NCBI GenBank assembly: GCA_001466705.2
Contig: LATX02000019.1
Coordinates: 1 to 64,000 of the forward strand
DNA length: 64,000 nucleotides
Direction of reading: 5' to 3'
Source of the DNA: Moniliophthora roreri
Taxonomy: Eukaryota; Basidiomycota; Agaricomycetes; Agaricales; Marasmiaceae
Shown: in pieces, positions 23,041 to 35,225 of the stretch
Layout of the letters: every line of letters begins with the position of its first letter
How positions within the stretch are numbered: position 1 is the first letter of the stretch
Notes under the pieces: generated by a model
The model's database searches: none
The model's input: the letters and a program-made list of their open reading frames with translations, nothing else
Told to the model about the DNA's origin: nothing
Made by a program: the position numbers and the translations under genes

Positions 23041-25910
23041 ACCTTGATGGATGTTCGCGACCATGACTGCCTGCATGCCTGTACATCTGACAAAGAGTAA
23101 TGCTATCCCAATTCCGGTTTCAGCTTCCTTCTCCGCCACCGGATGCAGTTCAGCAACGGCGGTTCCATGGGCGTGATGGATTGACCCGACGCGATATACC
23201 AGCTCCCGATGCGCGGGCGCTGACCGCAGACCTTTCTCAATTCGGCTGCAAGACTCTGGCCCCACAGTGGTCTTGCATCGCTAGGGAAGATGTACATCAT
23301 TTTTCGAATTCAAGTTCCCTGTCGATGATGTGTTCTTCAAGTTTCTTTGGCATCAACCTCGTTCCTTGTGACCTGGATACACGACGTTGGTCGAACGAAG
23401 AGTTCAGCGCCGCCCATATACGCTACTCATTTGATGATTCCTTCTTGATCGCAAAGTACGGTCTTGCTGTCGTCGAGAGGGGGTGCTTGTCCGACGGTAT
23501 GTCTGCCTCGGTGTCTGGATTATGGATGAAGATGGTCCGGTTCAGGAACCGCTAGTTTGACGTGGAGGGACAGGTTTTCACAACAAAAAAGGAGGAGAGG
23601 AAAAAAGAGAAACACATATCTTGATTCATCTCCGCGGGGTTATAGGTAACGTGTCCTCCTCGTTCCTTAAAAGCATCGCACTGACACCACGTTTTACAGT
23701 AATCGATAAAAAAGCATCATCGGCTGAGAAGGGCCTGTTTGATCATATCCTAGTACACAGCCTCACCGACGGTGTTCCTCGGCAACAACAATTCAGCCCT
23801 TCTTCCCGAAGTCATTTTGTTGTGGTCGACGGAAGATCTGGAGAGCAAAGGCTGGATCCGAGGTGTAATAGCCGATCCCGAGGACCAGAGTAGGACAATG
23901 GGCTTTTGTTGAACGTTCATCTAGAAGGAAGGCTAGGACGTGTCGAATGAATCTAGGAATCATTTGCGAGGGTGTAATGCGGCGTTCCGAGGAGGAAGAG
24001 CGGGAAGGGTTTTTTGTCGAGGCCGGGTCTTGACCAGCTATTCGTACGTAGCGATAGAATGAGTACCTGGGGAAGGCGGGTGATATCATCGACCTGGAAA
24101 GGTTAATTAGCCAAGACTCGATGATGATGATAAGTAGTCTACTTGCATAGATGCCGGGGTTAACATAGTAGAACGAGCAGAGCGCATTATTTTCAGAATG
24201 TGTTTAGGGGCAAGCGAGGACAGTACTTCAAAGAAGTTGGAAACGAGGTAAAGGCGAGCACATGAAGCCAGTCTCGTATGTATATACCCACCGGACCATA
24301 GATAAAATTATCTCTCTCCCTCGAGCCAAGTCGAGACTCGGACCTCTTCAAGTTGTCTGGTCTCAATCACGAGAAGCTCTCGTACTACGGGATCCAAGTG
24401 GGGTTTCATTCGCTTTCTACGGTGATTAACAGCCTATTATTGGAGTTTTTGGTTACCTGTATTTAGATGCGGGGTAATTCATTGTGGATGTAAGTCGTAT
24501 ATTTAGAAGAACACCGCACCGACACCTCGAAACAGTGGGCTGCACCATGCGGAGAAGTTTGCGAGCTAGCGTCCACGTCTGCACGTGGAGCTCTCTGGAA
24601 TTTGAAATTTTCTTCGACCATCTGCCACGACTCCAGAGATAAAGTTGAAACGGTTCTCAGTTTGCTCTTGGGACCCCGTCGCACACGGTTCAGAATCTAA
24701 AACACATGTTACCAAATCCGACTTGAAGAGGGAGGTCTGTTAGGCGATGGAAGTGTTATTAATAGTTTAGCGCTTCAGCACTGACGGGAGCGCGTCGGGG
24801 GATAGTAAGTCTCGCGACGTGCTTGACGGGGTCGGTGCTTTGAATTATAGTAGTAGCACTGGTATGCGCGTATGCTCCCGACCCCTCCGTCATTGTTTTA
24901 GGTGAAACTGGATCGAGGCCAATGAACTCGACGGTCTAAATTTAGTGCCGCGACATCATCAAACCGGAGCTCTCTTGTCTAAATGGTAAGATTCCGAAGA
25001 ATGGAGAATGCTTAGTGATGGATCTGATAGTTGCTGACACAGGAAATATTCATGCTATACTGCAAACGGCGTCCCAAGGAAAGTGGCCTAGCGGAAGGTG
25101 GGGGCTCGTTTACTATTTTGTAGGTTGTCGATGGACAATTGATTTTGAATGACTCGTCTAGATTTCTGCAGAAAACAAAGGAAGAGGCAGGTGATAAACC
25201 TAAGTAATCCGGGTGACGTCACCACCTTCCGACTTATTCTCGATATTGACGAACCGAGAGCCGAGAGCTTGTGCGATGCGTCCGGAAGGGGATTGCGTCG
25301 GAGCCGTCCTCAACGAAGGCTGTGGAAGCAGCTGGAAGCAAGTTCATAATGCATACTAACTGTAGGTACAACAAGTGTATTGAATGCCCTAGATGCGTCT
25401 TGCTTCCTTAATAGTGGCTGCAATAGATGTCAGGGTCTAGGGTATTGGGTTCCAGTATGCTGGAACTGCAAGTCAGAGCCCGGATAGTAGAATGCTAATT
25501 CCAAGCTAATTCCCGACCCCTCCCGAGTCCGAGGAGGGCGTGCGCCGACGCTCACCGAGGCGTAATATACTTTACGCAGTTCGCTGTTTACCGGAACTTG
25601 ATGGAAATCGAGATGGTCATGTCCCGAGAACATAGGTACTAACGAGGTACTGGCGAAGTACTGGTAGGCGCAGTGACTGTCGACCGTGGGCGCAGCAGAC
25701 TGTCCCCTAGCTTGTCGGATGGGTCTATTGACATGCAAGATCCCCTTTTCTTGATTACTGATTTTGACAAGTGAGATGGTAAATCGATGCACCGAATGAC
25801 TCAAAACTGGATGGGTCAGCGGGCGGCAAAGTGGGTTTGTAACAGAGATTTGCCGAAGCGATGCTGTAATCGGACTATGGAATAATACAGAATGCTGACA
25901 TGCGCGTCAG
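23041..25910. other. no resolved gene
   Basis: The longest frames are plus 23100-23555 (151 codons) and minus 24089-23793 (98 codons, ATG start). Neither shows a known domain. The first has no consistent extension through splice sites. The second could be the first exon of an unknown gene convergent with the phosphodiesterase. 24.1-25.9 kb shows nothing coding. Confidence 0.3.
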
Positions 25911-25913
25911 TTG

Positions 25914-25920
25914 TATAAAA
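25914..25920 (+). promoter_or_regulatory. TATA box of the DUF2156 gene
   Basis: TATAAAA lies 72-78 bases before the chosen start codon at 25992. With transcription starting 30 or more bases downstream, the out-of-frame ATG at 25941 (good context, CACCATGG) would lie at or before the transcript start. This supports the later ATG. Confidence 0.5.
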
Positions 25921-25991
25921 ACAGCTCAACTCTCGACCACCATGGCCCACCAACCATCCGCATTCGTCTCATTCGAGATCTACCTAGCAAA

Positions 25992-27434
25992 ATGTCCCCT
26001 GCACAGGAATTTGACGACGCCAAATCCTCCATCTTCAACTTTGACGACGACGAGCTCGACCATGAAGAGCCTGAATCTTCCACTTCTTCCACATCCTCCT
26101 TCGACAAGTCCTCCATCGCTCACTTGATCGCCACATACGGCAACTCCTCCGCTACTGCATGGCTCGAATTTGAGCGCTACCGTATCTGGCAGGCAGCTCC
26201 AGGTTCTATTTCCCAATCCTCCTTCTCTCCTATCCAAGGTTATATGCAGCGCAAAAAGTATGTCTACGCTTGGGGCAACCCTCTTGTATCCCACCCATCT
26301 GCTCTTGCCCCTACCGCTCGTGCCTTTGTCGACTGGGCTACGAAGCAGGGTCTCAAGCCAATCTGGTGTTGCGCCGACTTGGCTTTGGAGAAGGTTTTAG
26401 CCAACGATTTGGCTTGGGCAGGTGTTGAGTGTATCCATGAAGAAACTCTTAACCCAGATCATATCGTTGAGATGACCGGCGACAGCTATCGTGGTCACGA
26501 GGGTGTCGGCGCTGTAAAGGATTTGAAGAAGAATTTGAGGAGGGCAGAGCGTGCTGGTGTCTTTGTGCAAGAGACCACCGGCAAGTGGGATGACAGGGAG
26601 AGAAAACAAGTCGAGGACGGCCTTGCAGAATGGAGAAAGAGCAAAGGCGCCAAGGGCGTTCAGTTGGCTTCAGTAAGTTTCTAACGTCATACTTCAGTTC
26701 TTTCAAGAGTTCTAACGTATATCTCGTAGACCACTGGACAGCCATGGATTGACGAAGCACATCGACGATACTGGGTAGCCAAACACGAAGGCCAAATCGT
26801 CGGCATTCTCATTTTGACACCGGTTCAAGGTCCGGATACAACTAGTGCCGCTGTGTCTACAGCTCAACCAGAGTCTACACCGGCACCGACACACAAATCC
26901 AAATTTTCCTTCAAATTCGGATCCAAGCGATCCACCCCGACCTCATCCGAGGCCGAGTCTTCATCCGACGAGTCATTGCCTTCGCCTACCTTCTCACCTC
27001 AACACTCCGCTTCCTCATCCTCCTCATCACTACACACATCACTAAACGGATGTCCATTACCACACCCCAACTCAAACTACTACCTCATTAAAAATGCCAT
27101 CTCCTTCCCTTCGGCTCCTCGGGGTACATCCGAATTCCTTATTCACACTTGCCTCACGCAATTACACAACGTCTCGAGGCCGTCCCGTGCACCGACAGTG
27201 ACATTCGGTATCACAGCATCGGACGTTCTCAAGCCCATCGACAACCTCTCGGGATGGAAGATCTCGAGCTTGTCCAAAGTCTATGGACAAGTTGCCAAGG
27301 GCGCCGGACTCTGGAAGAGAGGTGACTTCCGAGCCAAGTTTGATTCGGGTAGGGAGCCCATGTATGTTTGCTATCCTCAAGATGGCTTTGGTCTTGATGC
27401 TATTCGGGGGCTGTTGAAGGTGTTGCGGAAGTAA
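25992..27434 (+). CDS. DUF2156 / aminoacyl-transferase-like protein (461 aa)
   Basis: The two exons are 25992-26672 and 26730-27434, with a 57-nt phase-0 intron (GTAAGT...CTCGTAG). The domain order is an acidic N-terminus (residues 1-40), then the tandem GNAT-like DUF2156 fold from IAHLIATYGNSSATAWLEF. VKDLKKNLRRAERAGVFVQE is the basic signature helix. WIDEAHRRYW and GQIVGILILTPV precede a 90-residue Ser/Thr/Pro-rich insertion (about 265-335). The fold closes with YYLIKNAISFPSAPRG, VTFGITASDVL and LWKRGDFRAKFDSGREPMYV. This is the C-terminal domain of bacterial MprF lysyltransferases. In fungi the same domain, in ErdS and ErgS, moves amino acids from tRNA onto ergosterol. Here it is free-standing without an aminoacyl-tRNA synthetase domain. 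A lipid aminoacylation role is inferred. An upstream ATG at 25941 opens an overlapping frame ending at 26127. Confidence 0.85.
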
Positions 27435-29655
27435 GATACAAAAGATTGTTGTTGTTCCGTTTGCTTCGCGATACCCCTCACCCCCTTACTTGCCCTTTTC
27501 TATAATAGCATTACTTATTGTATCATGTTCTTGTATCGGCTTTCTCTGCATGTTGTATTCTGGTTCAATGGTCTAACTTATCTCACTCTTCTCTCTCTCA
27601 AGTTCACAACATAACTTAGATAGCGGCCTATTTACGATGTATAATGATATTCACATCTCCGATCAAGATTGCTTCGCATCTCGCTTGAATCCAGTGCTAG
27701 GGATGAGGTTTCACGCAGCTTCGTAACTCATTCGCTGAGTGTTCAACGTTCAACGTTCAACCCGCAGTCCCAACGCTTGCACAGCTTTTGATCACGCACA
27801 ACGATGCGATGGAAAGACAGTATTCTAGGCCGTCGACGATAACTAAATCACTGAATCAGTACAAGGCCACCTTTAGTTCCCACTGGAGAGGGCCGGGTAG
27901 TCTGGCTATCGCGATGCCGAGGACAATGCTACAGAATACTACACAGCCGGAAGGTTCACTCAAGCAACGCTTGAACAGAGCCGGTTCAAGCCCTGCGTCA
28001 CCCAGTTCACACAAGGCTCAAAAAAATAGAATTTCCAATTCCGCACCCGTCACGCTCAGACCCATTGTTTCACAAGCGTTGTGTTAACCCAGTATGACAC
28101 CATTTCGGGTGGCTCTTTCCGTTCTATACCAGTCCCGTTCCTTTCTGCTTTTACTGTAAACCGACTATGCAATCTATATTAATCGTGCTACACTGGTACA
28201 ATACAGACTCTCCAGCACTGCTAATCCAACTGACCCTTGCTCCAAAGCCCTGCATGCCAACCGTGAAACCACACATCACAAACCCGATCAGTAAATCATC
28301 AGCGTGGTGAAAGAGAACATTGACGACAAAAGTATCACTACACCTGTCATGCTAAAGTGATTGCACAAAAGTCCTTGACAACCTTGACAACACACTGTCG
28401 GCTTCCCCTTGAGTGAGACAGAGAGGCGCCAATTCCACCCCGTGTTGACGACGGCGCTCTGGATTGACCAGTACCAGCGTTTATCACAAGGCCATTAACA
28501 GGGAAAGATGAAGGTGCACCGATTTGATGTATACCGTGAAACGAGATACCTAAGGACTGAAACAGACAGTGTTCGAACATGAGAACTTGCGGCATTGATG
28601 TCAACACACTTGAGGGTGGGTTTGATGAACTTGCAGTAATGATAACGCGGAGCCTGAGGAAGGTCTTAACAGCGATGGAGGTGTTGATGAGACGCTGGTC
28701 GAGCAGAAAGCAATTTCCATATTTTGAGGAATTGCTGGAGTTGAAGAACTTGATATGTTGTTGACAAGATGCGTGAGACTTGAAGACAAGCGCACCCCAG
28801 AGTGATAACTTGCCGTTTTCATGAGAAACCACTTGAGCGGGAAGATCGACATGGGTAACTTTGAGAATTTGCTGGACCAGACACATTAGAGTTGAAGCCG
28901 ATGACACATCAAATTGTGAGCTTGATAATATGTTGAGGTTGATCAGTGTTCAGACACCTGAGACAAGAAGGCGACGGGGCTTGGGAACAACAACTTGCGA
29001 AGATGAAGCTGAACTTCTTGAGCATTCGGGAAGGGGAAACCATGCTTGAAGGTGAGCCGACTGACTGCGAAAAGTACAGAACAACCTAGTACCCGATCTG
29101 GCCTGGCGAACAAAGACATATGTCAGTAGAGCATGGTGAGTAGAATGTCGGTCTGTATGAAACTCATCCTGTAAGGAAAAACGCGGTCTATTCCCGGCTT
29201 TCCTGCTGCTAAACACTCTGGGAAGAGTAGCAATGTGGTATCCTGCGAATATCAGATATATACACCCTTCGAGATAGGACAGAAACCGCACCGACAGTGG
29301 AGGGAACCCGCCAATTGGGACCATGTCTTGCTGTTATCGTGTACTTGAACCAATCTTGACAGGTTAGCCCAGATTTCCGGAAGCAGACCGTGCTTAGATA
29401 TGAAGAGTTATCATCCAGTGGCATTCGGAGTGATATGACACACCGATGACATTGTGGAAGAGCGAAGAGTGAAAAAATTGAACTCGGAATCCCAACCTGA
29501 CATAAGCAGGTCACGCTTTCCTCTGCGCGCCGACGGGAGCAAAAACTCCTCTCCCAAGACGCGTCCCAATACATCACCAACACCAGTTAGAATTTCGCGG
29601 AAAGGTATGCATAATTTACAGAATATCCATAGAGCCAAATTTTCACTTATAATAG
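27435..29655. other. 3' flank and unassigned sequence
   Basis: 27435-28340 shows nothing coding. A minus frame at 28907-28347 (186 codons, serine-rich) is open but has no domain, and other frames in 28.9-29.6 kb are no better. CpG content is normal. It could be decayed coding DNA. Confidence 0.3.
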
Positions 29656-29659
29656 GCAT

Positions 29660-30345
29660 TTAGGTCAAAACACCTCCACTACCACGACCACGACCAGCAC
29701 CTGCAGCCTCACGTTCGGCGTTCTTCCTCTTCCCCTTTTCTGTAGCAATCAAACGGCCTGGGAACCTTGCCCTGTCATCATTCTGTAACTGGGTGAGATA
29801 TCTGCATTTCCCGGTGAGTTCGAAGCAGGCCCATTCAGCAACCGGACTCACGACTTCCATGGCACCGTCGACAGCTTCTTGCACACCTGCATCCACCGTC
29901 GGGTACTACATATCATGAACTGTCACTGTTGAACACTTCACGCTCCCTTCCTGTGGGTGCTCATGCTCACCAACCCAATGTTCCAAGCGGTTTACGGAAC
30001 TCCGGCTGACTTGCCCTGTAATTTGTTTTATCACTGGATGAGTTTTTGAGGCACGGTCTGAAGTTTTTCGATCATTCTGGGCAATTACCAACTGTTTTCG
30101 TACAAGGGCTGCTTTCCAGATCTTAGGTCGGGTATCAATTGGCTTTTGAGACAAGGCGTCTATTAATGTCTGGCCGTGTATGTACAATGCAAGGGGACCC
30201 ATAGGCTTGTGACCATCCGCGTTCACCACGTGGCTGCACTTTTCGCTTTTGGCGAAGCGGCTGGTTGTATACCCGAGTTGTCGCATGGCGAGGTGATTGG
30301 CGAGTCGGCATGCTCTTGCCGGCCATGACACGAGCTCCGTCTTCT
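29660..30345 (-). pseudogene. broken gene of unknown function
   Basis: One minus-strand frame runs about 225 codons and is interrupted only by a TAG at 29906-29908. Before the stop it reads KPMGPLALYIHGQTLIDALS, THPVIKQITGQVSRSSVNRL and GEHEHPQEGSVKC. After it, DAGVQEAVDGAMEVVSPVAE continues and the frame ends with an RGRGSGG tail. No intron-like pair removes the stop. No ATG precedes the frame, so the 5' end is lost or lies in a missing exon. Its 5' part was duplicated into the CpG-poor zone (30650-30905). I do not recognise the family. Confidence 0.5.
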
Positions 30346-30910
30346 GCTCGCTTCAAGTTGGACAAGCGTCGAAAGAGTCTTCTTTCTTGCCCCATCTTCC
30401 CCTCTGTTGACCCACTTTTTTATTATGGAGATATGTAAAATCATTTCTCAATCAATATCACAAGAATTTATCTGCTCTATTGAATGATAGGACTATTTTT
30501 CTGATTCTTTGCCACATGGGTTCTTGAGGGTGTAGTGAAGAGAACAGCTGCATTTGAGGTACATTTTTGGGACTTTCAGGGTGTCATTGGGGGCATGGCA
30601 ATCTTGGTGATTCTGGAGGCCAGTGAACCCAAGAGGTATACAATTTCACTGATTCATATACCTGAGCTGTTGCATGGTGAGGTGATAGGCAGGGCAGCAT
30701 GCTCTTGCCAGCTAATGACATGAATTTCTACTCAGTTGCAGTGTCATCAAAGTTTTTTCTTCCTTACCCTATCTTTGCCTCCATTCACTCTCACAGGATT
30801 TTCATTATACAGACATGGAAAATTATTTTCCGGATCAATATCATAAGAATTTGTCTACTCTGTTGAGTGATTGGATCCTTTTAGCTGACTCTTTGTCACA
30901 CAGGTACTCA
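30262..30910. repeat. tandem duplication spanning the CpG boundary
   Basis: The two units, about 30262-30500 and 30650-30905, align throughout. The outer unit reads CCCGAGTTGTCGCATGGCGA where the inner unit reads CCTGAGCTGTTGCATGGTGA. Nearly every CpG of the outer unit is TpG or CpA in the inner one. A second shared motif, GAGGCCAGTGAACC, follows each unit (30618 and 30970). Confidence 0.75.
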
Positions 30911-31210
30911 AAGGTGCAGTTGCATTCAAGGTACATTTTGGGGGGCATGAAGACCTTGGCTGATTTTGGAGGCCAGTGAACCACTTTCTTTTGGTTGTAC
31001 TGAACCCAAAGAATAGAAGAATAAGTATAAAGCAAATGGATTAGGCTCACAAGTAGAGTCAAAAGGAAATTCATTATACTCATGAAGAGGCACAGAATGA
31101 TTCCATGGGTGTGATAGGACTCCATTCAGAACCCAGTGGTCTGAATTGGATATCACAACCTGAAGAAGCCTCAGAGCCATGTTGACATTTGGCCAAATGT
31201 GCTGTCTTGC

Positions 31211-31320
31211 TAATACCACTTGATTATGCTACACAAAAGAGCTGATCTGTTGATTAGATCTGACTCTCCTACTGTCTGTGTGTGTGGTGATGTGCAGAGT
31301 GTGGTTTGGCATGATCAGAG
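31211..31320 (+). mobile_element. element Y, 5' fragment (Y1)
   Basis: TAATACCACTTG... through GTGTGGTTTGGCATGATCAG matches the first 410 bases of Y2 (35226 onward) apart from the MITE that Y2 contains. The match stops at about 31315; the right end is not found. Confidence 0.6.
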
Positions 31321-32112
31321 TTGCTGCACTTAGACTCTTACTTGGGTGATCTACTCTAAGTAAACATGTATTTGCTTATTGACATAGAGACTATGAAGAT
31401 ATATTTTTTTGATAAATTATTTTTATTGTGTCTTTTCTGGTTTTCTATTCTCTAAATCAAGCCCAAATACAACAGCTAATTGCACTAAGGTAATAGTAAG
31501 ACTACCCTGGAGTGATAACTCAAGTAATCAAAGACTAAAGTACCTCTTGTACCAGATACAACCCTCTTAGTTGTGATTTGTAACACACTTAAGTAGGAAA
31601 ACTTCGACTTCAATTGTAGCCTGAGCCTTCTCTAAGCTGTGTTGACACTAGCAAAACAATAGCTGCCTCCAGAAAGCCACTAAGACTTTCTGATACAAAG
31701 TCTTCTCTTAAACTTGAAAATGACTATTCATTAAAGTGCAGAATCTGGCTTTGCTATCACTATCAAGTTTGGTCTATAGCCTTATATCTCAACTAGGTCT
31801 ACTCTGAGTCCCTAGGGCCTGATGTGAGGAGGAAAATCTGATTGAATATGATTTCTCTACACAAGCAATAGCCACATACAAATTGTGTAGTGGTGGGGCA
31901 TATTCCTCTTGCTCCCACCTACAAAAATGGCTGTCCTTATATACTGTTGGAAACAAATATTTACAATAAAATTATAATAATAGGTATATATCATACTGAT
32001 CACAAGAAAAATTGCAAAATGAATGTATATGGGTTCAGTCCCATGTCACAATAGTAGTCCCATACTGTATATAGGTATATAGGTCACCAATAAATACAAT
32101 CTCAGGTATCGG
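31321..32112. other. AT-rich repeat-derived DNA
   Basis: No gene seen. CpG is almost absent. Probably remnants of long terminal repeats, but I find no second copy in the window for most of it. Confidence 0.35.
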
Positions 32113-33701
32113 TAATATGGAAAACCTAGAAAAGACCCAATTTTATTCAATTTTCATTACTTTTGAATCCAAACACTTTAATATGACATGAGATAATGGG
32201 TAATAAGAGCTAGAGTGAGCCCAGTCTGCTAGTCATTGCCTTAGAGAAGCTATGGTGCATTGGAAAGTACAAAGAGCTATATGATACACTACACAGAGGT
32301 GTCTAAGCTGTACTTTCTGACTTATCTATGTATCAGATCCAAAGCAGATCACTCCCAAAACCTGTAGAGAACCTAACTATGACCAAATGAATGCATTGGC
32401 TAGTTAACCAAGCTCTCAAGTGCTATCAATGGGGATTTTGTTTTCATTTTCACTTATATGATATCTGCAAAGTGCAATGTGCAGTCAAACAGTACAGAAG
32501 GTACTTAGAAAAGACATTGAGACAGAGAAATGACTTAGAAAAGGAACAATCAAAGAACAATTGTCATCTGAGCTCAATAGGTGGATTAGAGTCAAAGCAA
32601 CTGATCTCTTAATAAAGAGTTCAAATGCAGTGAAGCAACATGAAATAGTATTACTAAGTATGAGGCAACCTTGAAAGGAAGGAAACCACTTTTGGAGGCC
32701 TACCACTGCTTACAGACTGATATGAAGAGATGGACATTAACTATCCAAGAGATTGGAAGTCCTAATTTAGACTGAGAATGTGTAATCAAAGGAGATAGGA
32801 ACAGTAACAGCATGTTCCACTCTCAGAAATTTTGGCATTGAGACTTCTGCTGATGTGTGGATGCTGGAAAGGAGAATGCTGTATGAATATGGGATGGATA
32901 TACCCATCTGCTCATAGATAACTGACTTAGAAAAGAGGAAATACAAATCATAGAGTCCAGACCACCTGGAGAAGTAGATACCCACATGGATATGGTTGGA
33001 TACCCTAGTGGCCAGACTATGACATCCAAATATTCCCTCTTTTAGCATCTCAGTCACTCATTTATTATTTGCTGAATTATTGGACATTATTTATAATTTT
33101 CTGTAGATATATTCTGTGGACCATATAAGGACAGCTAGATATTCATATATACTCAAGTAACTCTGCCCCCTCTGATTGTGATTACATGAAGAGTTTGTTT
33201 GGTGTATAATTGTATGTGCCATTCCAGTTTTGCTTCCTCACTTCAGGCCCTGGAGATTGGTTCTGAGTGACTCCAGAGAGATAGACATCTGATAACAAAC
33301 TTGTNGAACTTTTTGTAGAAATTGGTCTAGAACCTTTTCCAGTATGCTGTGTGCTGTAGTAGTCTTGAAGAAGTCTTAAACTCCATAGAGTCAGACTATA
33401 TTGGCTATTAGGTCTTTGTATGGGACTGTAGCTCTTGTGTTTGTGCTTTGTGCACTGTGTTTTGTGTGTGTTTGTGTGTTTGAATACAAAACCTTTTAAA
33501 AACCCCTATACTCCTTTGGAGGTGAAACTTCAAAGTAGAGCACTTCAATAAGAGAGAATCAACCTAGCTATGAGTTTTGTTCCGTAAGATTCACGTCGTT
33601 GAGACTAGTACAGTTAGGTGTGAACGACAACAACTTTGAGGTAGACTTTTGGAGGTTATTATTTTAGTAGTTTGTCCATTGGTCTTATCTTAGATGAATT
33701 A
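32113..33701 (+). mobile_element. element X, copy 1 (about 1.6 kb)
   Basis: It begins TAATATGGAAAACCTAGAAA and ends near GATGAATTA. It is homologous over its length to X3 (41890-43640, same strand) and to X2 (34384-37222, opposite strand). The ambiguous base at 33305 sits where about 150 bp present in X2 and X3 are missing, so this copy carries a deletion or an assembly join. There is no open frame. It is LTR-like in content: a promoter-like AT box, GT-rich middle and polypurine stretches. Confidence 0.65.
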
Positions 33702-34383
33702 TCTGAAGCCCACCATGAGGGGTGGGTCTAGAATACCAATTTAAGCTCTAAGCTATTTTGAGGAGTATTTGCTTCTTAGAAAACACATTCAGATAATCTC
33801 AGCAAGTTTGAACTTGAACTTGTCATAAAAAGGATAGAGCAATTGTCAATAAGACTCTGTCTTACTTGCTAGTTACCAGTAATTAGCAGAACTATTAGAG
33901 AAACAGATCCTGAAATAGTGTCTGAATCCAAACCACAGATTCCTGGTGCATTTCCACCTACTCCAGTAGTGGAGAAGTCATTAAAGTCTAAAAAGTAGAA
34001 AGAACCAAAGAAAAAGCCTGCTAAGTCGAATCTGACAGCTTCAGTCAGAGCAACAAGATCAGCAACTGTCTGTCCTCGACAAAACAATTGTCTAGGTCAA
34101 CTTAAGTTATCTTCGTCTGAACAACATATAGATTCTCAAGCCAGTACTTTGACAGTATCTCTGAGAAGAAGTACTACCCCCTCTACACCTGGTAGAAACA
34201 TCTCTACTCTTGCTACCTTAATTATAGACTGAAACACTCAGCTATCCAGAGTAGAGGTCTTAGCTGAAGAGTTTATGCTACTTTGAATATTCAGAGACAA
34301 AGAAGAGCCTGAACAAACACTGAATACAAATGAAATGCTTTCTGCAGATAATGCACAAGATCTCTGATGGGGTGACTTACTGC
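33702..34383 (+). pseudogene. Ty3/gypsy gag, 5' part
   Basis: One frame reads PQIPGAFPPTPVVEKSLKSK, KKPAKSNLTASVRATRSATV and NTNEMLSADNAQDL with several internal stops. It is the start of the gag region of the element that resumes at 37223 after insertion X2. Removing X2 plus one copy of its 4-bp target site makes the frame read straight on into DQLDKLAEVNVRK. The 5' LTR and primer-binding site were not found; X1 lies in their place. Confidence 0.6.
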
Positions 34384-35225
34384 TAATTTATATAAGATAA
34401 GACTAGTGGAAAACGTACTACAGTGATAACCTCCAAAAGTCTACCTCAAGTTGGTTGACGTTCACACCTAACTACACTAGTCTCAACGACGTGAATCTTA
34501 CGGTTGTTAACTTGTAGCTAGGCTGATTCTCTCTTATTGAAGCTTTCTACTTCAAAGTTTCACCTCTAAAGGAGTATAGGGGGTTGTTAAAAGGTTTTGT
34601 ATTCAAACATACAAACACACACACAAGAATGTGGTGCACAAAGCACAAATACAAGAGCTACAGTCCTATACAAAGACCTAATAGCCAATATAGTCTGACT
34701 CTATGGAGTTTAAGACTTCTTCAAGACAACTACAGCACACAGCATACTGGAAAAGGTTCTAGACCAATTTCTACAAAAAGTTCAGCACAGGCACACCCTT
34801 TGCTAAGACTCTAAATGTGTCACAACCAGATACACACACAGGCCACACTCCAAGTACCCAAGGCTCCTTCTTGGTGTAAAGTGTCTCTTAGAAAAGTGCT
34901 ATAATGCACTCAAGATGTTACTCTTATCTCTTACAACACAAGTTTGTTATCAGATGTCTATCTCTCTGGAGTCACTCAGAACCAATCTCCAGGGCCTGAA
35001 GTGAGAAAGCAAAACTGGAATGGCACATACAATTATACACCAAACAAACTCTTCATGTAATCACAATCAGAGGGGGCAGAGTTACTTGAGTATATATGAA
35101 TATCTAGCTGTCCTTATATGGTCCACAGAATATATCTACAGAAAATTATAAATAATGTCCAATAATTCAGCAAATAATAAATGAGTGACTGAGATGCTAA
35201 AAGAGGGAATATTTGGGTGTCATGG

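Noticed and set aside
23100..23555. 151-codon plus-strand frame after the phosphodiesterase
   Set aside because: No conserved motif and equally open stretches on the other strand; kept only as unassigned.
27960..28000. GGTTCAAGCCC as a tRNA B box
   Set aside because: No matching A box or acceptor stem nearby.
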